The notes beneath the pieces are model-generated. The model worked only from the letters and a program-made list of their open reading frames with translations. It made no database searches and was not told the DNA's origin. Shown piece after piece: positions 17,215 to 25,135 of a stretch of DNA of 64,000 nucleotides (position 1 is its first letter; each line of letters begins with the position of its first letter). Made by a program: the position numbers and the translations under genes. Source of the DNA: Knoellia sp. S7-12 (GTDB lineage: Bacteria; Actinomycetota; Actinomycetes; Actinomycetales; Dermatophilaceae); contig NZ_CP155449.1 in the NCBI RefSeq assembly GCF_040518285.1, positions 868,001 through 932,000 on the forward strand, in the 5' to 3' direction.

Positions 17215-18012
17215 ATGAAGACACAGACTGCGATGCGTGAAACTACTGGCGTGGATGAACTGCTCACGGTGGGACAGGTGGCGCAGACCTTCGGGGTGAC
17301 GGTGCGAACGCTGCACCACTACGACGAGGTCGGGCTGCTGAGCCCGTCGGAGCGTTCACGCGCCGGCTATCGCCTCTACACCCCGGACGACCTGGAGCGC
17401 CTGGCGACGATCGTCACCTATCGGCGGCTGGACCTGCCCCTCGACGAGGTGGCGGCCCTGCTCCGCGGTGACGGCTCGACTCTCGAGCACCTTCGCCGCC
17501 AGCGCGACGCGGTCATGGACAAGGTCGAGGAGCTGCACGGGCTCATCGACGCGATCGATCGAGCACTGGAGAGAGAGATGAACGAGCAGCCGGCAACCCG
17601 CGAGGACCTCAAGGAGATCTTCGGCGACGGGTTCAAGGACGAGTACCAGGACGAGGCGCAGGAGCGTTGGGGCGAGACCGATGCCTGGAAGCAGTCGGCT
17701 CGTCGGACCAAGAACTACACGGTCGCGGACTGGGAGAAGGTCAAGACCGAGTCGGCCGCGGTCAACGACGCGTTCGTCGCGGCGCTACGGGCGGGCCTGC
17801 CGGCGACGTCGCCCGAGGCGATGGACGCCGCCGAGGAGCATCGGGTCCAGATCGACACGTGGTTCTACGACTGCACGCACGACTTCCAGCGCAACCTCGC
17901 CGACATGTATGTCGCCGACCCGCGCTTCACGAAGACGTACGAGGACATCGCACCGGGACTCGCGGTCTATGTGCGGGAGGCGATCCACGCGAACGCCGAC
18001 CGCCACGCCTGA
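17215..18012 (+). CDS. MerR-family activator with a TipAS-type ligand domain
   Basis: A protein of about 265 residues. The MerR domain has LTVGQVAQTFGVTVRTLHHYDEVGLL followed by the wing GYRLYTPDDLERL and a coiled coil. From about residue 125 a TipAS-like domain (EYQDEAQERWGETDAW, then HRVQIDTWFYDCTHDFQRNLADMYVADPRF) resembles the thiostrepton- and cyclic-peptide-binding part of TipA. The start is uncertain: the ATG at 17215 coincides with the predicted transcription start, and one at 17233 is also possible. It most likely activates its own promoter on drug binding, with the stand-alone ligand domain also possible from an internal start, as known for TipA. Confidence 0.85.
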   Translation: MKTQTAMRETTGVDELLTVGQVAQTFGVTVRTLHHYDEVGLLSPSERSRAGYRLYTPDDLERLATIVTYRRLDLPLDEVAALLRGDGSTLEHLRRQRDAVMDKVEELHGLIDAIDRALEREMNEQPATREDLKEIFGDGFKDEYQDEAQERWGETDAWKQSARRTKNYTVADWEKVKTESAAVNDAFVAALRAGLPATSPEAMDAAEEHRVQIDTWFYDCTHDFQRNLADMYVADPRFTKTYEDIAPGLAVYVREAIHANADRHA

Positions 18013-18041
18013 GTCCCCACTTTTGCTCCCCATGGTGGTTT

Positions 18042-18082
18042 CTGAGGGATCCGGAGGGTTTATCGCCCTCCGGATCCTTCAG
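18042..18082 (+). terminator. Rho-independent terminator after the TipA-like gene
   Basis: Two 17-base arms (18042-18058 and 18066-18082), built on GGATCCGGAGGG/CCCTCCGGATCC, surround the loop TTTATCG; a T-containing tract (GTTTCCTTCC) follows. One G-U pair is present. Confidence 0.8.
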
Positions 18083-18165
18083 TTTCCTTCCGGTCGCCGG
18101 GGCAGCGGCGTATGCCGTCCGCTCGCCAAGTGAGTACGTCGGGTTCGCCTGTCCTCGCGCTCGCC

Positions 18166-18171
18166 TAGGCT
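18166..18171 (+). promoter_or_regulatory. -10 box TAGGCT of tmk
   Basis: TAGGCT ends seven bases before the GTG at 18179, so tmk-holB is probably transcribed as a leaderless mRNA. Confidence 0.55.
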
Positions 18172-18178
18172 TGGGCGC

Positions 18179-18808
18179 GTGACACAGGGACTCTTCATCG
18201 CCTTCGAGGGCGGCGACGGCGCGGGCAAGTCGACCCAAGTGCGTCTGCTCGCGGCTGCCCTCGAGGATCTGGGGCGTGAGGTCGTCGTGACGCGGCAGCC
18301 CGGCGGGACGCCTCTGGGTGCCCAGATCCGTGACCTCGTCCTGCACGGCGACCATGTGTCATCGCGGGCCGAGGCCCTGCTCTTTGCCGCGGACAAGGCG
18401 CACCACGTCGACCAGCTCATCCGCCCGTCGATGGACCGGGGAGCCGTCGTCATCACCGACCGCTACACCGACTCGGCCGTCGCCTATCAGGGCGCAGGCC
18501 GGGACCTCGGTGCTCTCGAGGTGCACAACCTGCAGATGTGGGCAGTCGGTTCGCTGGTGCCTGACCTGACCGTCATTGTCGACGTGAGTGCGCAGGAGGG
18601 GCGTCGTCGTCGTGGCGAGGTCCACGACCGCCTCGAGGCCGAGGCCGACACCTTCCACGACGCCATCCGCCACCACTACCTCGCCATGGCCCAAGGGTCA
18701 CCGGAGCGCTACCTCGTCGTCGACGGCACGACCGCGCCTGACGAGATCCACGCGGCCGTCTTGGGGCGGCTCGAGTCGTCGGGTCTGCTCGAAGGTGGGG
18801 GCGCATGA
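18179..18808 (+). CDS. tmk: Thymidylate kinase
   Basis: A protein of 209 residues that phosphorylates dTMP to dTDP. The P-loop is FEGGDGAGKST (about 8-18), the DRY-type motif is ITDRYTDSAVAYQGAGRDL, and the LID region has EGRRRRGEVHDRLEAE. The GTG start lies just after a -10 box and the N-terminus matches the family. Its last four bases overlap holB (ATGA), a linkage common in actinobacteria that joins nucleotide supply to the replisome clamp loader. Confidence 0.95.
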   Translation: MTQGLFIAFEGGDGAGKSTQVRLLAAALEDLGREVVVTRQPGGTPLGAQIRDLVLHGDHVSSRAEALLFAADKAHHVDQLIRPSMDRGAVVITDRYTDSAVAYQGAGRDLGALEVHNLQMWAVGSLVPDLTVIVDVSAQEGRRRRGEVHDRLEAEADTFHDAIRHHYLAMAQGSPERYLVVDGTTAPDEIHAAVLGRLESSGLLEGGGA

Positions 18809-19944
18809 GCGTCTGGCGCGACGTCATCGGGCAGGACCCGGCCATCGCGACCCTGTCGCGCGCCGTGGCCGACCCGGCTGCGATGACCCACGCGTGGCTG
18901 TTCACCGGTCCGCCGGGTTCCGGTCGTTCGGTGGCGGCGCGCGCCTTCGCGGCCGCACTGCAGTGTCCGCAGGGCGGGTGTGGCGAGTGCCGTGAGTGCC
19001 GGACCGCGGCCGACGGCACCCATGCCGATGTCGACGTCATCGCGACCGAAGGTCTCTCGATCAAGGTCGAGCAGGCCCGTGACCTTGTCGGACTCGCGGC
19101 CCACCGCCCGTCGGTCGGTCGCTTCCGCGTGATCATCGTCGAGGACGCCGACCGGCTCACCGAGCGTGCCGCCGACGCTCTGCTCAAGGCGTTGGAGGAG
19201 CCGGTTCCGCGCACGGTGTGGATGCTGTGCGCACCCTCGGTCGAGGATGTCATCATCACGATCCGCTCGCGCTCGCGGCAGGTGCGCCTGCGCACCCCGT
19301 CGGTCGAGGCGGTGGCTGACCTGCTCGTGCGTCGCGATGGCGTCGATCCACCGATGGCCATGTATGCCGCCCGCGCGGCTCAGTCGCACGTCGGCCTTGC
19401 GCGTCGGTTGGCTCGCGACGAGCACGCCCGCATCCGCCGGCACGACGTCATCACCCTCGCGTCCAAGATCCGCACCGTCGGCGACGCGATCGACGCAGCC
19501 TCCGACCTGTCGACGATCGCCACCGAGGAGTCACAGGCGTCCTCGGCCGAACGTGACGCCGCCGAGAAGGCCAGGCTCCTGGAGATCCTGGGCGGCGACC
19601 CGTCGGCGCGAACCCAACCCCCGCACATCCGCTCTCAGGTGTCGTCCCTCGAGAAGGATCAGAAGGCCAGGGCCACGAGGTTCTCGCGAGACATGATGGA
19701 CCGGGCACTCGTCGACCTGCTGTCGGTCTATCGCGACGCGCTGGTGCTGCACACCGGTGCTCAGACGGCCCTCGTCAACGAGGATGCCCGCCAGACCGTG
19801 CAGCAGGTCGCCCAAGTGCTCTCACCCGTGCGGGTGCTCGTGGCGATGGATGCGATCGGCACGGCGCGGGAGCGGATCGCCGCCAACGTCCAGCCGTTGC
19901 TCGCCCTCGAGGCGATGGCGCTCGAGCTCCGGCTGCCCCGCTGA
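18805..19944 (+). CDS. holB: DNA polymerase III subunit delta' (clamp loader)
   Basis: A protein of 379 residues. The AAA+ core has a Walker A-like loop FTGPPGSGRSVAARAFAAAL and a zinc-binding cluster CPQGGCGECRECRTAADGTHAD. It then has the sensor-type stretch VEDADRLTERAADALLKALEEP and RSRSRQVRLRTP. The P-loop lysine is replaced by Arg (GSGRS), in keeping with delta' subunits, which do not hydrolyse ATP. It would work with tau/gamma and delta to load the beta clamp. The start overlaps tmk. Confidence 0.92.
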   Translation: MSVWRDVIGQDPAIATLSRAVADPAAMTHAWLFTGPPGSGRSVAARAFAAALQCPQGGCGECRECRTAADGTHADVDVIATEGLSIKVEQARDLVGLAAHRPSVGRFRVIIVEDADRLTERAADALLKALEEPVPRTVWMLCAPSVEDVIITIRSRSRQVRLRTPSVEAVADLLVRRDGVDPPMAMYAARAAQSHVGLARRLARDEHARIRRHDVITLASKIRTVGDAIDAASDLSTIATEESQASSAERDAAEKARLLEILGGDPSARTQPPHIRSQVSSLEKDQKARATRFSRDMMDRALVDLLSVYRDALVLHTGAQTALVNEDARQTVQQVAQVLSPVRVLVAMDAIGTARERIAANVQPLLALEAMALELRLPR

Positions 19945-19997
19945 AGTCGCATCGACCACGCAACGGGTGCACACGGCATACCCTCAGGGTCGGCCCG

Positions 19998-20003
19998 TAG
20001 GGT
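19998..20003 (+). promoter_or_regulatory. -10 box TAGGGT of the hydrolase gene
   Basis: TAGGGT ends seven bases before the ATG at 20011, indicating a leaderless transcript. Confidence 0.5.
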
Positions 20004-20010
20004 CGTCGCC

Positions 20011-21561
20011 ATGCTGCGTCGTGTCGCCCCCATCGCTGCCCTGACCAGCGTTGCCCTCCTGCTGTCGGGCTGCTCTGCCGTCGAGGATCTGTTCGACCGC
20101 GGGCCGGACACTGCCGCGTCAGTGGCGCCGACAACGCCGCCCGCGGGGATGGAGGGCATGGACACGTTCTATGCGCAGCAACTGCAGTGGGCCCAGTGCG
20201 ATGGCGGACAGTGCGCCGAGCTCGAGGTGCCTCAGGACTACGCGAAGCCGGATGGCGAGACCATCAAGGTCGCGGTGATTCGCGTCCCGGCACGCAAGCA
20301 GTCACAGCGGATCGGTGCCCTCGTCGTCAATCCGGGCGGGCCGGGAGGGTCCGGGGTCGACTATGCGAAGGCCGCTGACTTCATCGTGGGTTCCGGTGTG
20401 CGCCAACGCTTTGACGTTGTGGGCTTCGACCCGCGCGGTGTCGGGCGCTCGGCACCGATCGACTGTCTGAGTGAGGGCGAGCTCGACCAGTTCCTCGGGG
20501 CCGAGCAGACGCCGGACGACGCTGCCGAGCAGGAGGCCTTTGCTGCGAACGCCAAGGGATTTGCGGAGAAGTGCGGTGCCAACGCCGGACCACTGCTCGG
20601 CCACGTGTCGACGGTCGACGCGGCCAAGGACATGGACATCCTGCGCGCGCGCCTGGGGGAGGAGAAGCTGCACTACCTCGGGAAGTCCTATGGGACCTAC
20701 CTCGGCGCGACGTATGCCGACCTCTTCCCTCAGCTCGTCGGGCGCTTCGTCCTCGACGGGGTCGTCGCGCCTGACCTCACGTCGGCCGAGGTGAACCTCG
20801 GTCAGGCCAAGGGCTTCGAAACTGCGACGCGGGCATGGGCCCAGTTCTGCATCGACAAGGGTGAGTGCCCGCTCGGTGGGTCAGTCGACGAGGTCATGCA
20901 GGGGATCCGTGACTTCCTCGCGCAGGTCGACGAGGCGCCCCTGCCCAAGACGGGAGACACCGCCGTCCGTGAGCTCACCGAGGGGTGGGCGTCGACGGGT
21001 ATCGCATCGGCGATGTACGACGAAGGCATGTGGGACACGCTCGTCGAGGCCATGCGAGGGGCACTCGATGGCGACGGATCCGAGCTCATGGGCCTCGCCA
21101 ACAGCTATGCCGACCGCGTGCCCAACGGCGGCTACAGCGGCAACATCATGGAAGTCATCTATGCAGTGAACTGCCTCGACAAGCCTGAGTCGGCCGACAT
21201 CGCCGAGCATGCGGCGTTGGCGAAGGCCTCGGAGGCTGACGCTCCGACGTGGGGCCCGTTCCTCGCGTGGTCCTCGATGACGTGTGGCTCCTGGCCGGTG
21301 AAGACCGAGCGATCGTCCGAGCCGCCCAAGAAGGTCACCGCCGAGGGGGCTGACCCGATCGTCGTCGTGGGCACGACCCGCGACCCGGCCACGCCCTACG
21401 AGTGGTCGGTTCGCCTCAACGACCAGCTCGCCAAGAGCTCACTCATCACGTACGACGGTGACGGGCACACGGCCTACATGCGGTCCAACGGCTGCGTCGA
21501 CAAGCCGATCGACGAGTTCTATCTCAAGGGCACGGTGCCCCAGGACGGCCTCAAGTGCTGA
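20011..21561 (+). CDS. Secreted lipoprotein alpha/beta hydrolase, tripeptidyl aminopeptidase type
   Basis: A protein of 516 residues. The signal peptide ends in the lipobox LLSGC, so it should be a lipid-anchored exported protein. The hydrolase fold shows the oxyanion region VVNPGGPGGSG, FDPRGVGRSAP, the nucleophile serine in GKSYGTYLG, and a C-terminal TAP-like domain with TTRDPATPYEWS (acid) and GDGHTAY (His), which completes the triad. This is the pattern of SlpD/SlpE-type mycelium-associated peptidases of Streptomyces that remove short peptides. The substrate is inferred from the family. Confidence 0.88.
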   Translation: MLRRVAPIAALTSVALLLSGCSAVEDLFDRGPDTAASVAPTTPPAGMEGMDTFYAQQLQWAQCDGGQCAELEVPQDYAKPDGETIKVAVIRVPARKQSQRIGALVVNPGGPGGSGVDYAKAADFIVGSGVRQRFDVVGFDPRGVGRSAPIDCLSEGELDQFLGAEQTPDDAAEQEAFAANAKGFAEKCGANAGPLLGHVSTVDAAKDMDILRARLGEEKLHYLGKSYGTYLGATYADLFPQLVGRFVLDGVVAPDLTSAEVNLGQAKGFETATRAWAQFCIDKGECPLGGSVDEVMQGIRDFLAQVDEAPLPKTGDTAVRELTEGWASTGIASAMYDEGMWDTLVEAMRGALDGDGSELMGLANSYADRVPNGGYSGNIMEVIYAVNCLDKPESADIAEHAALAKASEADAPTWGPFLAWSSMTCGSWPVKTERSSEPPKKVTAEGADPIVVVGTTRDPATPYEWSVRLNDQLAKSSLITYDGDGHTAYMRSNGCVDKPIDEFYLKGTVPQDGLKC

Positions 21562-21584
21562 TCGGCTGATGCCGCGAGGTGCCA

Positions 21585-21673
21585 ACGGACATGCAATGGG
21601 TATGCCGTCCGCTCACCTCCCATGCTCAGCGCAGCACCCGCTTGTGGCCTGAGCGGGTGCACTGCATGTCCGT
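21585..21673. repeat. Hairpin repeat of the ACGGACATGCA family, copy 1
   Basis: ACGGACATGCAATG (21585-21598) pairs with CACTGCATGTCCGT (21660-21673) with one mismatch, and an inner stem GCACCCGCTT/AGCGGGTGC lies between them. A GTATGCCG with its extended tail CCGTCCGCTCACC starts at 21600 inside it. A second copy is at 58478-58567. It follows a plus-strand gene and may terminate it. Confidence 0.7.
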
Positions 21674-21782
21674 CGGCCCGCCCGGCGTGAGGTCCACAGC
21701 GGATGGTGGCCCGATTTCGGGATGGGGCGAAGTTGTTCGTATACTCGTCCGGCGCGTGCTTGACCCTCGGTTCGGGCGCCAC

Positions 21783-21855
21783 GCCGCTTTAGCTCAGTCG
21801 GCCAGAGCGATTCACTCGTAATGAATAGGTCATCGGTTCGATTCCGATAAGCGGC
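21783..21855 (+). tRNA. tRNA-Thr (anticodon CGT)
   Basis: The acceptor arms GCCGCTT and AAGCGGC pair fully. The D arm is GCTC/GAGC, the anticodon stem is ATTCA/TGAAT with loop CTCGTAA, and the T arm is ATCGG-TTCGATT-CCGAT. Anticodon CGT at 21817-21819 reads ACG. CCA is not encoded. A hairpin terminator follows within ten bases. Confidence 0.93.
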
Positions 21856-21862
21856 TCAGAAG

Positions 21863-21888
21863 ACGCCCTCGACTCCGGTCGGGGGCGT
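21863..21888 (+). terminator. Terminator after tRNA-Thr
   Basis: Arms 21863-21873 and 21878-21888 (ACGCCCTCGAC/GTCGGGGGCGT, one G-U pair) are followed by TTTCTGGTT. Confidence 0.75.
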
Positions 21889-21914
21889 TTCTGGTTGTCG
21901 GCGACGACGAGGGG

Positions 21915-22577
21915 TCAGCGGGCGTGCCACATCTGCTTGGCGTGGGCGATCTCGTCGCGGATCGCGGCCATGATCGCGTCGGTGACCTCACGAGCCGCCG
22001 CGTCGTCGGTGCGCCCGGCCCAGGCCGAGAGATCGACCGGCGGCCCGACCGAGAGGCATGCCGTGTGGCGGTGCCAGAGGTGTTCGTTGCCCTGCTTGGG
22101 TCCCCACGTGCCCACAGGGATGACTGGCGCTTCGGGGTGGCGCAGAGCCAGGCGCGCTGCACCGGTTCGCGCCGGACCCGGCATCTGGTCAGGCTCGGTG
22201 GTGAGTCGTCCCTCCGGATAGAGCGCGACGAGCTGGCCCTGGGTGAGCCGCTCCGACGCGCTGTCGAGGGCGTCGGCCGCCGACGCCGAACCGCGCGCCA
22301 CCGGGATCTGCCCGGTCGCTCGCGCCAGCGCGCCGACACCCGGCCAACCGAACACCTCCTGCATCGCGAGGAAGTGCGGGAAGCGCCGGTGCCCGATCGC
22401 CACCCGTGCCACGGCGAGCGGGTCGGTCATCGTGAGGTGGTTGGCCACGAGGATGACCGGTCCCGTGCGGGGGACCGACCCCGTCGTCCGGAATCGCACG
22501 CGGTGGGCAGCCTTGGCCACGACCCACACCAGCGCGAAGCCAGCGGCGTTCTTCACGTGCTGACGAGGTGAGGTCAC
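21915..22577 (-). CDS. plsC: 1-acyl-sn-glycerol-3-phosphate acyltransferase family
   Basis: A protein of about 220 residues that would acylate lysophosphatidate in phospholipid synthesis. Motif I is NHLTMTDP (NHx4D), followed by FLAMQEVFGWPGVG, then YPEGRLTTE (motif III) and PVIPVGTWGP. A single hydrophobic N-terminal segment may touch the membrane. The start is uncertain: the GTG at 22577 (VTSPRQHVKN) fits the family length, while the frame stays open for another 31 codons upstream. It is followed by a convergent tRNA. Confidence 0.85.
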   Translation of the reverse strand: MTSPRQHVKNAAGFALVWVVAKAAHRVRFRTTGSVPRTGPVILVANHLTMTDPLAVARVAIGHRRFPHFLAMQEVFGWPGVGALARATGQIPVARGSASAADALDSASERLTQGQLVALYPEGRLTTEPDQMPGPARTGAARLALRHPEAPVIPVGTWGPKQGNEHLWHRHTACLSVGPPVDLSAWAGRTDDAAAREVTDAIMAAIRDEIAHAKQMWHAR

Positions 22578-22681
22578 CCACGCATTCTCACTCAGAGCCG
22601 GCTGTTGTCGGGGCTGTCCTGTGATGTCGGGGCCTCGTGGAGCACCGACACCACAGATGGACGCCCACAACGGCGGCGAGG

Positions 22682-23068
22682 TCAGTTGAGTCGAGCGAGG
22701 AAGCGGTCGGTGTCGACGATGACCCGGGTGATCTCGCCGGTGGCGACGATCTTGCCGTCCGTATGCCGTCCGCCCACCCTGAGTCGTTGCAGACGCCCAT
22801 CGGCGTATGCCGGGTCAGCAGTGACGATGACCGTCGCACCGACCGGGGACGCGGCGCTGTGCTGCAGGTCGACACGGGTGCCGACACTCGTGCGCCCGTC
22901 GCCGATCAGTGGCTCCAGGGCCGAGCATGTCGCGGCCTCGAGCCATGCCAGCAGACGCGGTGTTGCGAGCACGGGCAGGCTGCCTGATCCCAGCGCGGCG
23001 GCAGTGTCTGCCTCCGTGACCGTGAATGTCATCTCGACCGATCCGGCCTGGCCCACTGACTCGCTCAT
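22682..23068 (-). CDS. Hotdog-fold thioesterase-like protein
   Basis: A protein of 128 residues. The sequence VTEADTAAALGSGSLPVLATPRLLAWLEAATCSALEPL, then SVGTRVDLQHSAASPVGATVIVTA, resembles the single-domain hotdog fold of FlK-like acyl-CoA thioesterases: the Thr-containing loop, the Glu of the central helix and the His of strand two are all visible. It is short and complete. The substrate is unknown. It lies 29 bases downstream of the SulP gene on the same strand and is probably in its operon, although the functions are not obviously linked. Confidence 0.75.
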   Translation of the reverse strand: MSESVGQAGSVEMTFTVTEADTAAALGSGSLPVLATPRLLAWLEAATCSALEPLIGDGRTSVGTRVDLQHSAASPVGATVIVTADPAYADGRLQRLRVGGRHTDGKIVATGEITRVIVDTDRFLARLN

Positions 23069-23097
23069 GTCCCCAAGTGTCCACGCCCGGCTGAAGC

Positions 23098-24597
23098 TCA
23101 GTGCGAGGAGAGCTCGCCGGAGAGACGTCCGTGCCGCTCGGCGCTGGCCTCGTTGAGTCCGATGATCTCGACGGACTTGCCCTTGCGGGCGTACTTCGTC
23201 GTGATGGCATCCAGCGACGCGACCGTGGAGGCATCCCAGATGTGGGAGTCGCTGAGGTCGATGACGACGCGGTCGGGATCGTCGGCGTAGTCGAACTGGG
23301 TGTAGAGATCGTTGCTCGACGCGAAGAAGAGCTCTCCGGTGACCCGATAGGTGGCAATCGCGCCCTCCGCGTCCTCGGTCAGTGCGCGGTGCGTCTGCGT
23401 CAGGTGCGCGACCCGGCGAGCGAAGAGCGTCATGGCGACGAGGACGCCGACGCCCACACCGATGGCAAGGTTGTGGGTGGCGACGGTGAACGCCACCGTC
23501 GAGAGCATGACGGCCGTCTCCGACTTGGGCATCCGGCGCAGGGTCGCCGGCTGGATGCTGTGCCAGTCGAACGTGCCGACGGCCACCATGATCATCACGG
23601 CGACGAGTGCTGCCATCGGGATGAGTGCCACGACGTCGCCGAACCCGACGACGAGGATGAGCAGGAACGTGCCCGCGAGGAACGTCGAGAGACGGGTCCG
23701 TGCTCCGGAGGCCTTCACGTTGATCATCGTCTGGCCGATCATGGCGCAACCGCCCATGCCGCCGAAGAACCCGGTGATGACGTTGGCGGCGCCCTGCCCC
23801 CAGGCCTCGCGCGTCTTGTCGGAGTGGGTGTCGGTGATGTCGTCGACCAGTTTGGCCGTGAGCAGCGACTCGAGGAGCCCGACGAGCGCCATCGCCAGCG
23901 CATAGGGCGCGATGATCTTGAGGGTGTCGAGGGTGAAGGGCACGTCGGGGAGGAGGAGCGACGGGAGGCTGTCGGGCAGCTCACCCTCGTCGCCCACGTT
24001 GGGCATGGTGATCGAGGCGAGCAACGTGAACGCCGTGAGGGCCACGATGGCGACGAGCGGAGCCGGGATGACCGAGCTGATTCTCGGCAGCCCGACGATC
24101 ACGGCGATACCGACGGCGATCATCGGGTAGACCAGCCACGGCACGTCGATCATGTGCGGGAGCTGCGCGAGGAAGATCAGGATCGCGAGGGCGTTGACGA
24201 AGCCGACAATGACCGAGCGGGGGATGAACCTCATGAGCCTCGCCACGCCCACGAGACCGAGGATGATCTGCAGGGCGCCGCCGAGCAGCACCGTCGCGAT
24301 GAGGTAGTCCAGCCCGTGCTCGCGCACCACTGGTGCGATGACGAGCGCGATGGCGCCGGTGGCCGCCGAGATCATCGCCGGTCGACCGCCGAGGAAGGCG
24401 ATCGAGACCGCCATCGTGAACGACGCAAAGAGTCCCACGCGCGGGTCGACACCGGCGATGATCGAGAACGAGATGGCCTCGGGGATGAGGGCCAGGGCCA
24501 CGACGAGTCCGGCGAGCACCTCGATGCGCAGGAGCTTCGGTGAGCGCAGCGCGGCCCGCACTGTCGGCTCGGGCGTGTGGGTCAGGGTGGTGCTCAT
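23098..24597 (-). CDS. SulP-family anion permease with STAS domain
   Basis: A protein of 499 residues. About twelve hydrophobic segments span 20-400, opening with LVVALALIPEAISFSIIAGVDP and GRPAMISAATGAIALV, both typical of SulP carriers. The cytoplasmic STAS domain occupies about 400-495, with VVIDLSDSHIWDASTVASLDAI, its usual binding-loop signature. Family members carry sulfate, bicarbonate or dicarboxylates into the cell. It is divergent from a MerR regulator, and its promoter has a MerR-type spacer and dyad, so it is probably induced rather than constitutive. Confidence 0.9.
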   Translation of the reverse strand: MSTTLTHTPEPTVRAALRSPKLLRIEVLAGLVVALALIPEAISFSIIAGVDPRVGLFASFTMAVSIAFLGGRPAMISAATGAIALVIAPVVREHGLDYLIATVLLGGALQIILGLVGVARLMRFIPRSVIVGFVNALAILIFLAQLPHMIDVPWLVYPMIAVGIAVIVGLPRISSVIPAPLVAIVALTAFTLLASITMPNVGDEGELPDSLPSLLLPDVPFTLDTLKIIAPYALAMALVGLLESLLTAKLVDDITDTHSDKTREAWGQGAANVITGFFGGMGGCAMIGQTMINVKASGARTRLSTFLAGTFLLILVVGFGDVVALIPMAALVAVMIMVAVGTFDWHSIQPATLRRMPKSETAVMLSTVAFTVATHNLAIGVGVGVLVAMTLFARRVAHLTQTHRALTEDAEGAIATYRVTGELFFASSNDLYTQFDYADDPDRVVIDLSDSHIWDASTVASLDAITTKYARKGKSVEIIGLNEASAERHGRLSGELSSH

Positions 24598-24649
24598 GCG
24601 GTTTCCGATCGTGGCGATGACGGCCGGCGACGCGCCGACGGACGCGCCG

Positions 24650-24680
24650 ACGATACCCTCACGTTGCGTAAGGGTTGAAA
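24650..24680 (-). promoter_or_regulatory. MerR-type promoter and dyad between sulP and merR
   Basis: On the minus strand TTTCAA (24680-24675) and TATCGT (24655-24650) are 19 bases apart. A 9-3-9 dyad at 24655-24675 has arms ACCCTCACG and CGTAAGGGT. The left arm is identical to that of the dyad at 17181. The design fits activation of sulP by the divergent MerR protein. Confidence 0.65.
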
Positions 24681-24706
24681 TCGTGAAGGCATGAGATGGT
24701 CAACTC

Positions 24707-25129
24707 GTGAACGACGCACCCACGCCCTCCCCGCCATCGGATGATGAACCGGCGGTGATGCACATCGGTGAGGTCGCGGCCCGCACGGAACTGTCCCTGC
24801 GCAGCCTTCGCCACTGGGACGAGGTCGGGCTGCTGCGACCTTCGGGACGCACTGACGGAGGCTTTCGGCTCTACACCGAGGCCGACGTCGAGAAGGTCCT
24901 CGTCATCCGCCGGATGAAGCCGCTGGGATTCACCCTCGACGAGATGGGTGCCGCGATGCGCGACCTCGAGACCATCCGCGACCCCGCGGCACAAGGTCAC
25001 GTCAGTGCGCAGGCGCGTCAGCGCCTGGCCGCTCTCGTCACCGAGGCCACCACACGCCGCCAGAAACTCGTGAGCCAACTGGGGATGGCCGACGAGTTCA
25101 TCGCCCAACTCGGCCATCAGCTTTCCTGA
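24707..25129 (+). CDS. MerR-family regulator divergent from the SulP permease
   Basis: A protein of 140 residues. The DNA-binding domain is MHIGEVAARTELSLRSLRHWDEVGLLRPSGRTDGGFRLYTEADVEKV, followed by a dimerisation helix (QRLAALVTEATTRRQKLVSQL) and no sizeable ligand domain. No cysteine cluster for metals is present. The start is the GTG at 24707, or the ATG at 24758 at the beginning of the HTH. It probably binds the dyad in the intergenic region and activates the permease and itself. The signal is unknown. Confidence 0.85.
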   Translation: MNDAPTPSPPSDDEPAVMHIGEVAARTELSLRSLRHWDEVGLLRPSGRTDGGFRLYTEADVEKVLVIRRMKPLGFTLDEMGAAMRDLETIRDPAAQGHVSAQARQRLAALVTEATTRRQKLVSQLGMADEFIAQLGHQLS

Positions 25130-25135
25130 GGGCGC

